64,000 nt of DNA from Synechococcus sp. M44_DOE_062. GTDB lineage: Bacteria > Cyanobacteriota > Cyanobacteriia > Thermostichales > Thermostichaceae. The stretch is taken from NCBI GenBank assembly GCA_015295985.1, contig DVDX01000024.1, positions 1 through 64,000 of the forward strand, in the 5' to 3' direction. A program made the position numbers and the translations under genes. The notes under the pieces were generated by a model that saw nothing but the letters and a program-made list of their open reading frames with translations, did no database searches and was not told the origin of the DNA. Position 1 is the stretch's first letter; every line of letters starts with the position of its first letter. Shown here piece after piece: positions 9,393-19,506 of the stretch.

Positions 9393-10052
9393 ATGAACGT
9401 CAATGGAATCTGGAGCAGGGTAAGAGATTTTGTGGGCCTGAACGATCCCGTGGACAGCCTGGAGGAGTACTCTGAAATGGAAGGGCAGGAGGATTACCAA
9501 CTGCTCTACGAGGGGCACCGTTCCCAACCGACTGCTCCCTCTGAAGAGGAAGAAGTGAGTACCCTTCCACGAGGGCGGCGGCACCGGGGAGCGGAAGCAG
9601 GGGAAGGATCTGCCGGTCGAGAAGAGTCGCGGGGCCATCGGCGCAGTCAACATCGGGGTCGCTTAGCGGGGGGCAGTATGGGGAGCAACGTGATTGGATT
9701 ACCCGGCGTAAACCCACCCACCAGTGAGGTGGTGGTGATGGAGCCGCGCAGCTTTGATGAGATGGCTCAGGTCATCCAGTACCTGCGGGAGCGCAAGACG
9801 GTGATCATGAATTTGACCCTGATGGATCCCGCCGAGGCACAGCGCTCTGTGGATTTCGTTGCCGGTGGCACCTATGCCATCGATGGCCATCAAGAGCGCA
9901 TTGGTGAAAACATTTTTTTATTCACCCCCAGCACGGTAACGATTTCCACCCCCAGTAGCCAAGTGGTGCAGCCGCTGCAGCGTCCTTTGCAAAGCCCTAC
10001 CCCCCTCTGGCCCAGCAGCTATGAGCATTTGCAGGCAGTAGGTCAGCACTAG
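9393..10052 (+). CDS. sepF: SepF-like cell division protein
   Basis: SepF (Cdv2 in cyanobacteria) binds membranes and anchors and bundles FtsZ at the division site. The 219-residue product starts [19 protein letters not shown], the amphipathic membrane-binding helix and conserved GL-x-DP. A low-complexity charged linker (about 25-95, Glu, Arg and Gly rich) follows, then the SepF core from about 105: [41 protein letters not shown] and [13 protein letters not shown] chose the ATG at 9393 over the upstream ATG at 9369 because it gives the normal N-terminal helix. proC follows after 5 bases, so they are likely co-transcribed. Confidence 0.92.
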   Translation: MNVNGIWSRVRDFVGLNDPVDSLEEYSEMEGQEDYQLLYEGHRSQPTAPSEEEEVSTLPRGRRHRGAEAGEGSAGREESRGHRRSQHRGRLAGGSMGSNVIGLPGVNPPTSEVVVMEPRSFDEMAQVIQYLRERKTVIMNLTLMDPAEAQRSVDFVAGGTYAIDGHQERIGENIFLFTPSTVTISTPSSQVVQPLQRPLQSPTPLWPSSYEHLQAVGQH

Positions 10053-10057
10053 TCGTT

Positions 10058-10861
10058 ATGGAGCGGCTACTGCTAGGTGTTATCGGGGGTGGAGCCATGG
10101 GATCCGCCCTGCTGCGGCGTTGGGTGGCTATGGGAGTTTGTCCCGCAGCTCAGATGGCTTTGCGGGAGCCCGATCTGGACAAGGCTGTGGCCCTGCAGCA
10201 GGAGCTGGGCATCCGATTGTTGGCGGATCCCTCTCAGGCGGGAGAGTCTGAGATTTTGTTTCTGGCCGTTAAACCACAGGTTTTCCCGACGGTGGTGGCC
10301 GAGATGGGCCAGTTGGCTGCTACAGAGCTGGTGATCTCGATTATGGCCGGGATCCCCTTGCAGCAGTTGCAGCAGGCTTTTCCCAAGCAAAAGGTGGTGC
10401 GCACAATGCCCAACACGCCGGCGCTGGTGGGGGCGGGCATAACAGCCATCAGCTACGGGCCAGGAGTGACACCTACGCAGGTGGAGCAGGTGGAAAAGCT
10501 GTTTCGCGCGGTGGGCGAGGTGGTGACGGTGGCCGAAAGCCAGATGGATGCAGTGACGGCACTTTCGGGTTCCGGGCCGGGGTATCTGGCGGTGATCCTG
10601 GAGGGGCTGATCGACGGAGGGGTACAGGTAGGGCTGCCGCGTCCCATCGCTACCCAGTTGGCTGTGCAGACCCTAGCGGGTACTGCTGCCCTCTTGCAAC
10701 AGGAAAATCTCCACCCTGCCATTCTTAAAGATCGGGTTACCAGCCCAGGGGGGACAACCATCACCGGGATCCAAGCCTTGGAACAGGCGGGGGTGCGGGG
10801 AGCTCTGATGCAGGCGGTGCGGGCAGCCTACGAGCGCTCTTGCCAGTTGCGGGGATCCTAG
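10058..10861 (+). CDS. proC: Pyrroline-5-carboxylate reductase
   Basis: This 267-residue enzyme makes L-proline from 1-pyrroline-5-carboxylate with NAD(P)H. An N-terminal Rossmann motif, GVIGGGAMGSALL, is followed by ILFLAVKPQ, VRTMPNTPALVGAGITAIS, TALSGSGPGYLAVILEGLIDGGVQVGLPR and VTSPGGTTITGIQALE, all diagnostic for ProC. It begins 5 bases after sepF. Its TAG stop lies in the sequence CTAG, shared with the stop of the convergent NADH dehydrogenase gene. Confidence 0.95.
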   Translation: MERLLLGVIGGGAMGSALLRRWVAMGVCPAAQMALREPDLDKAVALQQELGIRLLADPSQAGESEILFLAVKPQVFPTVVAEMGQLAATELVISIMAGIPLQQLQQAFPKQKVVRTMPNTPALVGAGITAISYGPGVTPTQVEQVEKLFRAVGEVVTVAESQMDAVTALSGSGPGYLAVILEGLIDGGVQVGLPRPIATQLAVQTLAGTAALLQQENLHPAILKDRVTSPGGTTITGIQALEQAGVRGALMQAVRAAYERSCQLRGS

Positions 10862-12075
10862 CGGGCCAGCAACCCTTGCCAGAGGGGACGGGTGATCCAA
10901 TTCCACCCCACCTTGAGCTGGTGTTCTAGGGTGGGCAGGCGTACTAGATAGGCAGTTCGCCGGGCCAAATAGCCCAGGGGGCCGGTCAGGGTGAGGCCGC
11001 CAAGGGCAGAAAGCACCGCCGTATCCACCCCCAGGCTCAGCATTTCCCCCAAGGAAAAGTAGCGAAAGGGCAGGAGAGGCCGCTCCTGGGTGAGCAACGC
11101 CCACAGGTTCCAGGCGCAATAACCGGCCTGTTGAAAAGCCGCTTGGGCTGTGGCCGGCACCGGCTTGCCCTCCGCGTCCACCACCGCCGCTGCATCTCCC
11201 AAGGCAAAGATCTCTGGGAAGGTGGGGATCTGTAAGGTGGGCAAAACCTGCAGCCGTCCCCGCTCGGTTTTGGGCAGATCCCAATTGGCAATCACCGCTG
11301 CCGGTCGGGTTCCGACAGTCCACAGCACAGCATCCGCAAGATCCGTAGCAATCTCCTGGCTCTCCAGTCGCTGGAGCTGCAGACGGAAGAGAGGGGCGCC
11401 GTTCTCGTTAAGGGCCTCAATGCTCAAGACCTTGGTTTGCAACTCCACCTGCACCCGCCGTTGGGCCAGCGCCTCTTGGGCCGCCTCCCGGCTGGAGGGA
11501 GCAAAGCCGGACAAGATTTGGGATCCCAACTCGATGAGGCGGATCCGTCCCCGCCAGCCCAGCCGATCTGCCAATTTACAGGCCAATTCCACGCCACTGG
11601 CCCCTGCTCCTGCGATAGCCAGATCTATATGCTGAGCCGGATCCCGCTCTTCTAACGCCTTCAGGTGGGCGCGCAGCCGCTGGGCATCTGCCAGGGTGCG
11701 AAAGGGAAAAGCAAACTCCGCCGCTCCCGGAACGCTCTCCAGAGGGGTTTCTCCCCCCAGCGCCAGCACCAGCGCGTCATACTCCAAGCTCTGCCCATCT
11801 TCCAGCTCCACTCGGCGGGCTTGAGGGTCGATAGCCCGGACGGATCCCCGGCGAAACTGCACCGATTCTGGGGTTAGCAGATCTTGGAAACGGGGGGCCA
11901 CCTCCCAGTCTTCCATTTCTCCGGTGAGCAGCTCGTAAAGCAGAGGGGCAAAGACAAACCGCTCCTGCCGGTCGACCAAGGTGATCTGGGGTGGCTCTGA
12001 CCAGGGTTGCCGGCTCAGTTCCAAAGCTGTGTACAGCCCGCCAAAGCCGCCCCCAAGGATGCAAATGCGATTCAT
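10858..12075 (-). CDS. Type-2 NAD(P)H dehydrogenase (FAD)
   Basis: This roughly 405-residue single-subunit, non-proton-pumping flavoprotein of the NDH-2 family passes electrons from NAD(P)H to quinone. An N-terminal FAD Rossmann loop, ICILGGGFGGLYTALELSR, is followed by FVFAPLLYELLTGE, a second nucleotide loop IAGAGASGVELACKLAD, IFALGDAAAV and a C-terminal amphipathic tail typical of membrane attachment (about the last 70 residues). Start is the ATG at 12075; a GTG five codons upstream is less likely. In cyanobacteria such enzymes are thought to sense or adjust redox state. Its stop codon shares CTAG with proC. Confidence 0.88.
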   Translation of the reverse strand: MNRICILGGGFGGLYTALELSRQPWSEPPQITLVDRQERFVFAPLLYELLTGEMEDWEVAPRFQDLLTPESVQFRRGSVRAIDPQARRVELEDGQSLEYDALVLALGGETPLESVPGAAEFAFPFRTLADAQRLRAHLKALEERDPAQHIDLAIAGAGASGVELACKLADRLGWRGRIRLIELGSQILSGFAPSSREAAQEALAQRRVQVELQTKVLSIEALNENGAPLFRLQLQRLESQEIATDLADAVLWTVGTRPAAVIANWDLPKTERGRLQVLPTLQIPTFPEIFALGDAAAVVDAEGKPVPATAQAAFQQAGYCAWNLWALLTQERPLLPFRYFSLGEMLSLGVDTAVLSALGGLTLTGPLGYLARRTAYLVRLPTLEHQLKVGWNWITRPLWQGLLAR

Positions 12076-12259
12076 GCTCGGATGGTTCACGTGACGTTAT
12101 CAGACGTTCATCAAAGTTGCGCGAAAGGCTCCGACTTAAAGATCACACCCTGCTGGCGCAGGTGAGCTGCTGAGGGATACCTCACCTTAGAGAGGAGAGA
12201 GAAAAGAGGAGAGAGCCTCACTTCTCACTCCTGATTGGAACTGACTTGAACTTTCCCGG
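12076..12259. other. Short intergenic region, purine-rich
   Basis: These 184 bases hold no gene. There is a GA-rich tract at about 12190-12216 and no clear terminator. The left part upstream of 12075 should carry the NDH-2 promoter. Confidence 0.4.
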
Positions 12260-12772
12260 CTAGACTTCTCCAGCGTAGTCTGTGTTGTCCCAGCTCTGCC
12301 AGCCCGGCATTTCCGACGGGGAAGCCCGTCGCTCGTCCAGCCAAGTTTGGAGAATCACCGCCGCCGACTGCTGATCGATTAACCCCTTCTGGGCTTTGGC
12401 CGGGATCCCCGCCTCGCGCAGATCCCACTCCGCCTGCACGGTGCTCAGGTATTCGTTGACGGTAACAACGGGAAGATCCACGGCCACCTGCAAGGCGCGC
12501 ACAAACCGCTGGACTTTGCGGGCCTGGGATCCCAGGGAGCCATCGGCCAGAAGGGGGATCCCCACCACCACCACGGTGGCCTGGCGACGGCGGATCCACT
12601 CCTGAACTTGGGCAATATCCTCTGCAAGGGATCGTCGCTGGATGACCCCCAAGCCGGTAGCCAACAGCCCCAGCCGATCGGAGCCCGCTACGCCGATGCG
12701 ACGGTTGCCCACATCCAACCCCAGCGCAGAAAAGGGATCCCTTGTGGCAAAATGGTTCAGGCTTATCGACAT
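12260..12772 (-). CDS. ruvX: YqgF/RuvX family RNase H-fold nuclease
   Basis: The product is about 170 residues, in the family annotated as putative pre-16S rRNA nuclease or Holliday junction resolvase-like. The catalytic aspartate lies in ALGLDVGNRRIGVAGSD near the N-terminus, then VVVGIPLLADGSLGSQARKVQRF, VVTVNEYLSTVQAE and DQQSAAVILQTWL, matching the family order. The usual E in VDERLTT is replaced by VNEYLST, still containing the Glu. The ATG at 12772 is chosen because the long upstream extension (to 12913) has no family similarity. It diverges from ahcY with 73 bases between them. A second, more distant RNase H-fold gene lies at 25677-26141. Confidence 0.85.
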   Translation of the reverse strand: MSISLNHFATRDPFSALGLDVGNRRIGVAGSDRLGLLATGLGVIQRRSLAEDIAQVQEWIRRRQATVVVVGIPLLADGSLGSQARKVQRFVRALQVAVDLPVVTVNEYLSTVQAEWDLREAGIPAKAQKGLIDQQSAAVILQTWLDERRASPSEMPGWQSWDNTDYAGEV

Positions 12773-12824
12773 CTTGCTGCCCTTTTGGGCTTTCGGTTCT
12801 CGTTCGCCTATCCTCTCTCGATGA

Positions 12825-14126
<1,302 letters not shown>

Positions 14127-14186
14127 GAGCAGGTTCTGGCGCTACGAGCATGAGACACACCCTAAAACCTGTCGCACCTGAACCAA

Positions 14187-14206
14187 CTCGCCAGCAGGAA
14201 GGCGAG
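14187..14206 (+). terminator. Hairpin between ahcY and the PIN gene
   Basis: A 6-base stem CTCGCC / GGCGAG with an 8-base loop lies about 60 bases after the ahcY stop and is followed by CTTTC, a weak T-tract. It may terminate ahcY, or both convergent transcripts. Confidence 0.35.
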
Positions 14207-14222
14207 CTTTCAACTCCTTCTC

Positions 14223-14630
14223 CTAGCGATACAGCCAGTCGCACAGCACGTCCGGCGGACAAACCTCTTGGTCATAGAGCTCACGCACCGCCCAAAGGCT
14301 GCCGTGGACGACAACCCCGCTCTCTGCACAAGCCCTGCGCAGCCGGCCATCGTTGGAGAGGAGCGTAGAGCCATTGGTACGGCAGTAGTGGAGACACAAT
14401 GCGTCGGCTATCGACAACCCACCTTTCTTCAGTACCATTGCTTCCGGAAGCCACGTTTCCTGCACCTGGACAACCCGCACGCCCAACTTGCTGACCTGGG
14501 ACTCGCACAGGTCGTCGACTTCTGCCAGTACCACGTCAAGCACCTCCAGAGTTGCCAGCCTTGCCAAGGATTCCAGTCCCCCGACCTTGGCGAAGTCAAT
14601 GAGGATGTTGGCGTCAGAAAGCAGGGTCAT
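14223..14630 (-). CDS. PIN-domain protein, putative toxin nuclease
   Basis: This 135-residue protein has the PIN-domain arrangement of acidic metal-binding residues: D6 in LLSDANILIDF, E37 in LAEVDDL, D76 in LSIADALCLHY and D94 in LLSNDGRLRRA. PIN proteins are Mg-dependent ribonucleases, often toxins. The ATG at 14630 begins right at the first beta-strand; a longer in-frame extension lies entirely inside the upstream gene. It starts 8 bases after the stop of the XRE/ImmA metallopeptidase gene, so the two are almost certainly translated from one message, with the regulator first. Its specific target RNA is unknown. The pairing implies a toxin-antitoxin or stress module; that is inference. Confidence 0.75.
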   Translation of the reverse strand: MTLLSDANILIDFAKVGGLESLARLATLEVLDVVLAEVDDLCESQVSKLGVRVVQVQETWLPEAMVLKKGGLSIADALCLHYCRTNGSTLLSNDGRLRRACAESGVVVHGSLWAVRELYDQEVCPPDVLCDWLYR

Positions 14631-14638
14631 TAGGGCTG

Positions 14639-15835
14639 CTAAAGAGCACTTGCGCCGCTTGACCACCAAAACGAAGCTCGCTTGCGGACATCCTCCATCG
14701 GCACACCCAGCACTTCTGCGGCTCGGGAAGCGCTCACAATGTCGAGGGAGAGAGCCTGAAACACCAGCCGTTCGAGGCGGGATTTGGGCAGTTGGCTCTG
14801 GTCGTTCTGCCAAGCGGGGTTGTAAAACTCACGCCGTAGCTCAAGCGGCTCCTTGTCTTTTCCGTATTTCTTGTTCAGTACACCGATCTGTTGGCCGCAT
14901 TGCTTGCGAGAAATGATGCCAATCTGAGCGGCCCGCACCAGGACAGTTCGCATGCTGATGCCGTAGCGGAGCTTGAGGTCAAGCAGCATGGCCTCAGGAA
15001 CCCAGCGGTGGCGGAATGCCTGAAGTTCTCGCTCAAGGACGTCACGCGGCAGCAGCACTGCCCCGGCCAAATGGTTGGCGAGTTTCTCCCTAGTGCTCCG
15101 CACCGCTGTCACGAACAGGTTTCTATCCACGGTCTTTTCTGGGCGCGCGAAGTCCTGGCGATGGCAGATGAGGTGAGCTAACTCGTGTAGAGCGGTGAAA
15201 AACTGCCGTTCAACAGGGTGATTGTCGTTGACGACGATAACTGCCCCAAGCGACTCGGTGTAAGCCGAGAGACCACTGACATGGGCTGGCAGGGGGATGA
15301 GGAGAATCTTCAAGCCGCGCTCCTCAAGTCGGGCAATGACATCTCCCAGAGGAGCATGTTCTACCCCTAGGAAGTCTCGCACGTCGTCGGCGTAGCGCTC
15401 CACCGCATACGGACCATAGGTCTCCACCGGCATTTGGGGTGGCGACACAGCAACCTCACCAATCCCCTTCTCGATCTCGGCATAGGCTAGGGCTCGCTTC
15501 AGCACCAGGGCTTTGAGCGCGGGGGTCCAAACTTTTGGATCATCTGCTCTGAATAGCAAAGTCGGTTCCGTCTGCGCCGGCAGGATGGATCCCCTAGACT
15601 TGGCCTGGCCGTCACGGTCGTGGGGTGGGGTACAGGCGGCCTTTTCTTCCAAGAAAACCTCAAGCGGCACACCCAGCGCGCGGGCAACAGCAGCCAACTC
15701 ACCGATGGAAGGGGTGCGCTCACCTTTCTCCCAAATCGCGATGGTCTCCGGGGGCAGCCCGACTTTGTTACCCAGATCGGTCTGGCTTAACCCCCTATGT
15801 TCGCGGAGTAACTGAATGTAACCAACGTTGATCAT
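14639..15835 (-). CDS. XRE-type HTH + ImmA/IrrE metallopeptidase
   Basis: The 398-residue protein joins an N-terminal helix-turn-helix domain (about 8-62, LSQTDLGNKVGLPPETIAIWEKGERTPS) to a COG2856 ImmA/IrrE-type zinc metallopeptidase domain. The zinc-site motif HELAH is at residues 217-221 (FTALHELAHLICH), with further LANHLAGAVLLPRD downstream as in the family. The last part (about 320-398) is an extra helical region. Such proteins bind DNA and cleave a repressor or partner; in ImmA/IrrE systems they relieve repression after stress. The ATG at 15835 gives the normal HTH start. It forms a two-gene unit with the PIN gene, lying 5' of it, and a short inverted-repeat element lies 76 bases upstream. 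Confidence 0.8.
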   Translation of the reverse strand: MINVGYIQLLREHRGLSQTDLGNKVGLPPETIAIWEKGERTPSIGELAAVARALGVPLEVFLEEKAACTPPHDRDGQAKSRGSILPAQTEPTLLFRADDPKVWTPALKALVLKRALAYAEIEKGIGEVAVSPPQMPVETYGPYAVERYADDVRDFLGVEHAPLGDVIARLEERGLKILLIPLPAHVSGLSAYTESLGAVIVVNDNHPVERQFFTALHELAHLICHRQDFARPEKTVDRNLFVTAVRSTREKLANHLAGAVLLPRDVLERELQAFRHRWVPEAMLLDLKLRYGISMRTVLVRAAQIGIISRKQCGQQIGVLNKKYGKDKEPLELRREFYNPAWQNDQSQLPKSRLERLVFQALSLDIVSASRAAEVLGVPMEDVRKRASFWWSSGASAL

Positions 15836-15910
15836 AGGCAGCGCGACGTGTTCCACTGTAGCAACCCAAAGGCTGTCGGTGTTCACCGACAAGCTTCCAG
15901 GGCGTTTATG

Positions 15911-16018
15911 GTCATTTCGATTCAAACTAGGACACTGCACTCATAACTCAATGTTGACTGTGCGGAGCCAGAAGGCTCTTTTCAATAGCTCGGGGGTCTC
16001 ACCCTAACCTGAAATGAC
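15911..16018 (+). mobile_element. MITE-like inverted-repeat element, copy 1
   Basis: A 108-base segment bounded by perfect 8-base inverted repeats GTCATTTC (15911-15918) and GAAATGAC (16011-16018). It has no coding capacity. Three internal blocks recur, in reverse orientation, at 57636-57792: GATTC..ACTAGGACACT.CAC after the left end, GCCAGAAGGCT (15967-15977) and GTCTCACCCTAAC (15996-16008). It sits in the promoter region of the XRE/ImmA gene, so it could supply or alter regulatory signals. The parent transposon is not in the window. Confidence 0.6.
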
Positions 16019-16144
16019 TACGTTGATTTCGACTCCAACAGGCTGGCCAAAGGCCCATCGATCTGCTCAGGCAATACAGAGAAGAGAGCCCATTGCCGCT
16101 CCATTGAGAAGCTTAAAAGGTTCCAAACGACCACGCAGGAGTGT

Positions 16145-17377
16145 TTAGTCACCACTTAGGCCAAGATGGGAGCCGTGGCCCCGGTGCATCTGCGACCAAA
16201 CGCGGGTGGGCAGACCCCAGACGTAGATAAACCCTTCCGCTGCTTTGTGATCAAACTGGTCTCCTGCGCCGTAGGTGGCCAGCTCGGGGTTGTAGAGGGA
16301 GTAGGGAGAGCGACGGCCCACACAGACCGCCTGGCCCTTGTGCAGCCGCATTCGCACCTCGCCGGTTACGCTTTTTTGGGTGGCTTGGACGAAGGCATCC
16401 AACGCCTCTCGCAGGGGCGAGTACCAGAGGCCGTTGTACACCAGTTGGCCGTAGGTGGTCTCAATGCCGTACTTGTAATGGATGACATCGCGGGTGAGGG
16501 TGAGGCTTTCCAGCTCGCGGTGGGCTTGGATCAAGACGGTTAAGGCGGGGCACTCGTAGATCTCCCGCGACTTGATCCCCACCAGGCGGTTTTCGATCAT
16601 GTCAATGCGGCCCACCCCATGCAGGCCAGCTAAGGAGTTGAGCTGCTGGAAAAGGGATCTGGGACTGAGGCGCTGCCCATCCAGCCCGACGGGGATCCCT
16701 TGCTCAAACTCAATCTCCACATAGGCCGGTTCATCGGGAGTTTGGGAGATGGGGCGGGTGAGGGCGTACACTTCCTCCGGCGGCTCCCGGTCGGCATCTT
16801 CTAGGATGCCAGCTTCAGCGCTGCGACCCAGGATGTTGAGGTCGATGCTGTAGGGGCTGGACTTTTGCACCGGCATGGGGATCCCGTAGCGCTCTCCATA
16901 GGCAATGGTTTCCTCTCGGCTCATTCCCCACTCCCGAGCAGGGGCCAACACGTTGAGCTTGGGGTTCAAAGCAGCAATAGCCAGATCAAAGCGCACTTGG
17001 TCGTTGCCTTTGCCGGTGCAGCCGTGGGCCACCGCATCGGCTCCCACCTCTTCCGCCACCTCCACCAATAGCTTAGCGATCAACGGTCGGGCCAGTGCCG
17101 TAGAGAGAGGGTAGCGCTGCTCGTAGAGGGCATTGGCTTGAATGGCTGGGAAGGCGTAGTCGGTGATCAAGGTCTGAATGGCATCCCGCACCAGAGATTG
17201 CTCTGCCCCTGCCCTAAGAGCCTTGGCCTGAATGGCCTCCAGCTCCACCCCTTGCCCCAAGTCTACGGCCAGCGTAACCACCGATTCCACCCCCCACTCG
17301 TGCTTGAGATAGGGGATGCAAACGGAAGTATCCACTCCGCCTGAATAGGCCAATACCACCTTCTTCGCCCGTCCCAT
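16145..17377 (-). CDS. argG: Argininosuccinate synthase
   Basis: This 410-residue enzyme joins citrulline and aspartate with ATP in arginine synthesis. The N-terminal ATP pyrophosphatase loop [18 protein letters not shown] is present, then [58 protein letters not shown] and [15 protein letters not shown], all typical of ArgG. Length and start are normal. It lies alone, divergent from the FAD oxidoreductase gene. Confidence 0.96.
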   Translation of the reverse strand: MGRAKKVVLAYSGGVDTSVCIPYLKHEWGVESVVTLAVDLGQGVELEAIQAKALRAGAEQSLVRDAIQTLITDYAFPAIQANALYEQRYPLSTALARPLIAKLLVEVAEEVGADAVAHGCTGKGNDQVRFDLAIAALNPKLNVLAPAREWGMSREETIAYGERYGIPMPVQKSSPYSIDLNILGRSAEAGILEDADREPPEEVYALTRPISQTPDEPAYVEIEFEQGIPVGLDGQRLSPRSLFQQLNSLAGLHGVGRIDMIENRLVGIKSREIYECPALTVLIQAHRELESLTLTRDVIHYKYGIETTYGQLVYNGLWYSPLREALDAFVQATQKSVTGEVRMRLHKGQAVCVGRRSPYSLYNPELATYGAGDQFDHKAAEGFIYVWGLPTRVWSQMHRGHGSHLGLSGD

Positions 17378-17515
17378 CGGATCCCTGCTTGAAAAGTTGC
17401 TAGCCCATTATGCCCTGTGGCGTGGATCTTGGCTGGCCTCAGTGTCGGTTTCCTCAGCTATTCTCAAGGGGATTTCTCCTGCCGGGGAAGAGCTTGGGGT
17501 GTGAGTGAGGTGAGC

Positions 17516-19444
17516 ATGGCTGGCAAAAAGACGGCTGCGGCCCGCCGGAGATCTGGGCACAGGCGAACTTTGTGGCTGGGGATCCTGTCGCTGCTGAGCT
17601 TTCTGGGGGGGATGGGGTTTGCCAGCTTGTCCCAACCCGAAGTGGGATCCCCCATCGCTGCTTCAGAGCCAGAGCCGCCTCGTTTTACCGCCCACGGTTG
17701 GCCTATGTTGGATCCCTTGCCGCAGCCGGACGAGATTTGGGAGTGCGAGTTGGTGGTGGTGGGGGGATCCCTGGGGGGAGTGGCGGCAGCGGGCCATGCC
17801 ATGCGAGAGGGGGTGCAAACCTGTCTCATCGAGCTTACCCCTTGGCTGGGGGGGCAGATCACCGCCCAGGGGGTATCGGCCATTGATGAATCGCTGCCGA
17901 TGCGGCAGCGGGGCAATTTTTCCAACCACTGGCTGCAGTTCAAAGCCCTCATCGAGAGCCAGCCTGTAAATCTCCCCGCCTGGACAGGGATCCCTCCAGG
18001 AACCCGCGTGGCCGAGATCAACAGTTGCTGGGTGGGAGGGCTGTGTTTTCCGCCTCAGGCGGGGCTGCAGGCGGTGGAAAGCTGGCTAGAGCAAGCGGCT
18101 CGGCACGCTCCCAACAGCCGCTGGGCTACCCAAACGGCTTTCAAAGGGGCCACCTTCAGCGCCGATGGATCCCGGATTGAAAGCATTTATGCTGTGCAGC
18201 GGCAACCGCGGGATCCCGATTTTGTGCCACCGGGACGGCTGTGGCGGGAGCTGGTGAGCTGGTACAGTTGGCAGGAAACGGAGGTGTTCGCCAAGCGAGT
18301 GCTGCGTCTACAAGCGCCGCCGGGCCGCCCATTGTTCGTGATCGATGCCACCGATACCGGAGAGCTGGTGGGCTGGGCCGGGATCCCCTATCGGCTGGGA
18401 TCAGAAGGGCGAGACGTGACCGGAGAGCCCAACGCTGCCCCTGCCAGCAACCCGGAGTGTACTCAGGCCTTTACCTTTCCCTTCGTGCTGGCCATCCACG
18501 ACGATGGCGGGCGCTCCCGAGCAGAGCTGGCCCAACTGCAGCCAGGCTATTCCCGCGCTGAACACCGCCGCGAGTTCGATATGGAAGGTTTCCCCACCTT
18601 CAGCGGCCAGAGCTTTTTCAATTACCGCCGCATTGTCAGCAAGGGCCGCCGGGATCCCTTCTACAGCACACCCGTTCCAGGCGACCTGACGCTGGTGAAC
18701 TGGAACCGCGGCAACGACTGGGGGATCATGAACCCACCCCTGATTCTGACGGAAGAGCGGCTGGTGGCCTCGGGGCAGCGCCACAACTGGCTGGGGGGCT
18801 TGGATGTCTCGGCCATCAAAGATGGAGAAAACCACGCTCTGCTGTTTGCCGAGTGGCTAATGGAAACCCAATCCCGCAGCGGCTATCCCCTGTCCTTGGT
18901 GTTTGCAGAAGAGTCTTTGCTGGGGACTCGCTCCGGCCTTAGCCTCTACCCCTACATCCGGGAAGGTCGGCGCATCCTGGGGCGATCTGCTTACGGCCAA
19001 GCAGAGTTCCTGATGTTGGAGCAGGATATTCGCGTCGGCACCACTGGGGGACGGGACTTCAGACCTACCGTGGTGGGGGTTACCCACTACGCCATCGACA
19101 TCCATGGCTGTCGCTACCGCAACTGGGAGCCATCTCTGTCGGCCAGCTCCGCGCCAGTCAACGAGTTTTCCGTCCGCCCCATTCTCATTCCCTTAGAAGC
19201 CCTGATCCCGCAGAAGGTGGATAACCTGCTCATTGGCGGCAAAGGGATCGCCGTCAGCCACATTGTCAACGCCGCCACCCGCGTGCATTACGGTGAATGG
19301 ATCATCGGCTCGGCAGCAGGGCTGACCGTAGCTTGGCTGCACAGGCAGGATCCCAGCTTGACTCCAGCTCAGATCGTGCCGCAGGGCAAAATGGCCGATT
19401 TACAGCGCTATCTGGTCTCCCGCGGGCAACGACTGCAATGGTGA
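17516..19444 (+). CDS. Exported FAD-dependent oxidoreductase
   Basis: The 642-residue protein has an Arg-rich N-terminus and a hydrophobic segment (about 18-40) that is a signal peptide or membrane anchor. It is followed by an FAD-binding Rossmann loop VVVGGSLGGVAAAGHAMREG and LIELTPWLGGQ. Other motifs are LFVIDATDTGELVGWAGI in the middle and DNLLIGGKGIAVSHIVNAATRV near the C-terminus. It matches the broad PF12831-type FAD-dependent oxidoreductase family, for which no reaction is assigned in cyanobacteria. I use the ATG at 17516 since it precedes the Lys/Arg-rich signal start; an in-frame GTG/ATG extension to 17417 is less plausible. No functional partner is adjacent. Confidence 0.75.
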   Translation: MAGKKTAAARRRSGHRRTLWLGILSLLSFLGGMGFASLSQPEVGSPIAASEPEPPRFTAHGWPMLDPLPQPDEIWECELVVVGGSLGGVAAAGHAMREGVQTCLIELTPWLGGQITAQGVSAIDESLPMRQRGNFSNHWLQFKALIESQPVNLPAWTGIPPGTRVAEINSCWVGGLCFPPQAGLQAVESWLEQAARHAPNSRWATQTAFKGATFSADGSRIESIYAVQRQPRDPDFVPPGRLWRELVSWYSWQETEVFAKRVLRLQAPPGRPLFVIDATDTGELVGWAGIPYRLGSEGRDVTGEPNAAPASNPECTQAFTFPFVLAIHDDGGRSRAELAQLQPGYSRAEHRREFDMEGFPTFSGQSFFNYRRIVSKGRRDPFYSTPVPGDLTLVNWNRGNDWGIMNPPLILTEERLVASGQRHNWLGGLDVSAIKDGENHALLFAEWLMETQSRSGYPLSLVFAEESLLGTRSGLSLYPYIREGRRILGRSAYGQAEFLMLEQDIRVGTTGGRDFRPTVVGVTHYAIDIHGCRYRNWEPSLSASSAPVNEFSVRPILIPLEALIPQKVDNLLIGGKGIAVSHIVNAATRVHYGEWIIGSAAGLTVAWLHRQDPSLTPAQIVPQGKMADLQRYLVSRGQRLQW

Positions 19445-19506
19445 ACTCCAAGAACACCGCCCCGCCGCCCAGATCCCCCTGCTCCATCTTGTCTGGCATG
19501 GAGGCC

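Noticed and set aside
14130-14145. AAGAGCAGGTTCT shared with about 44773-44785
   Set aside because: A single 13-base match is expected by chance in 64 kb and is not flanked by further similarity.
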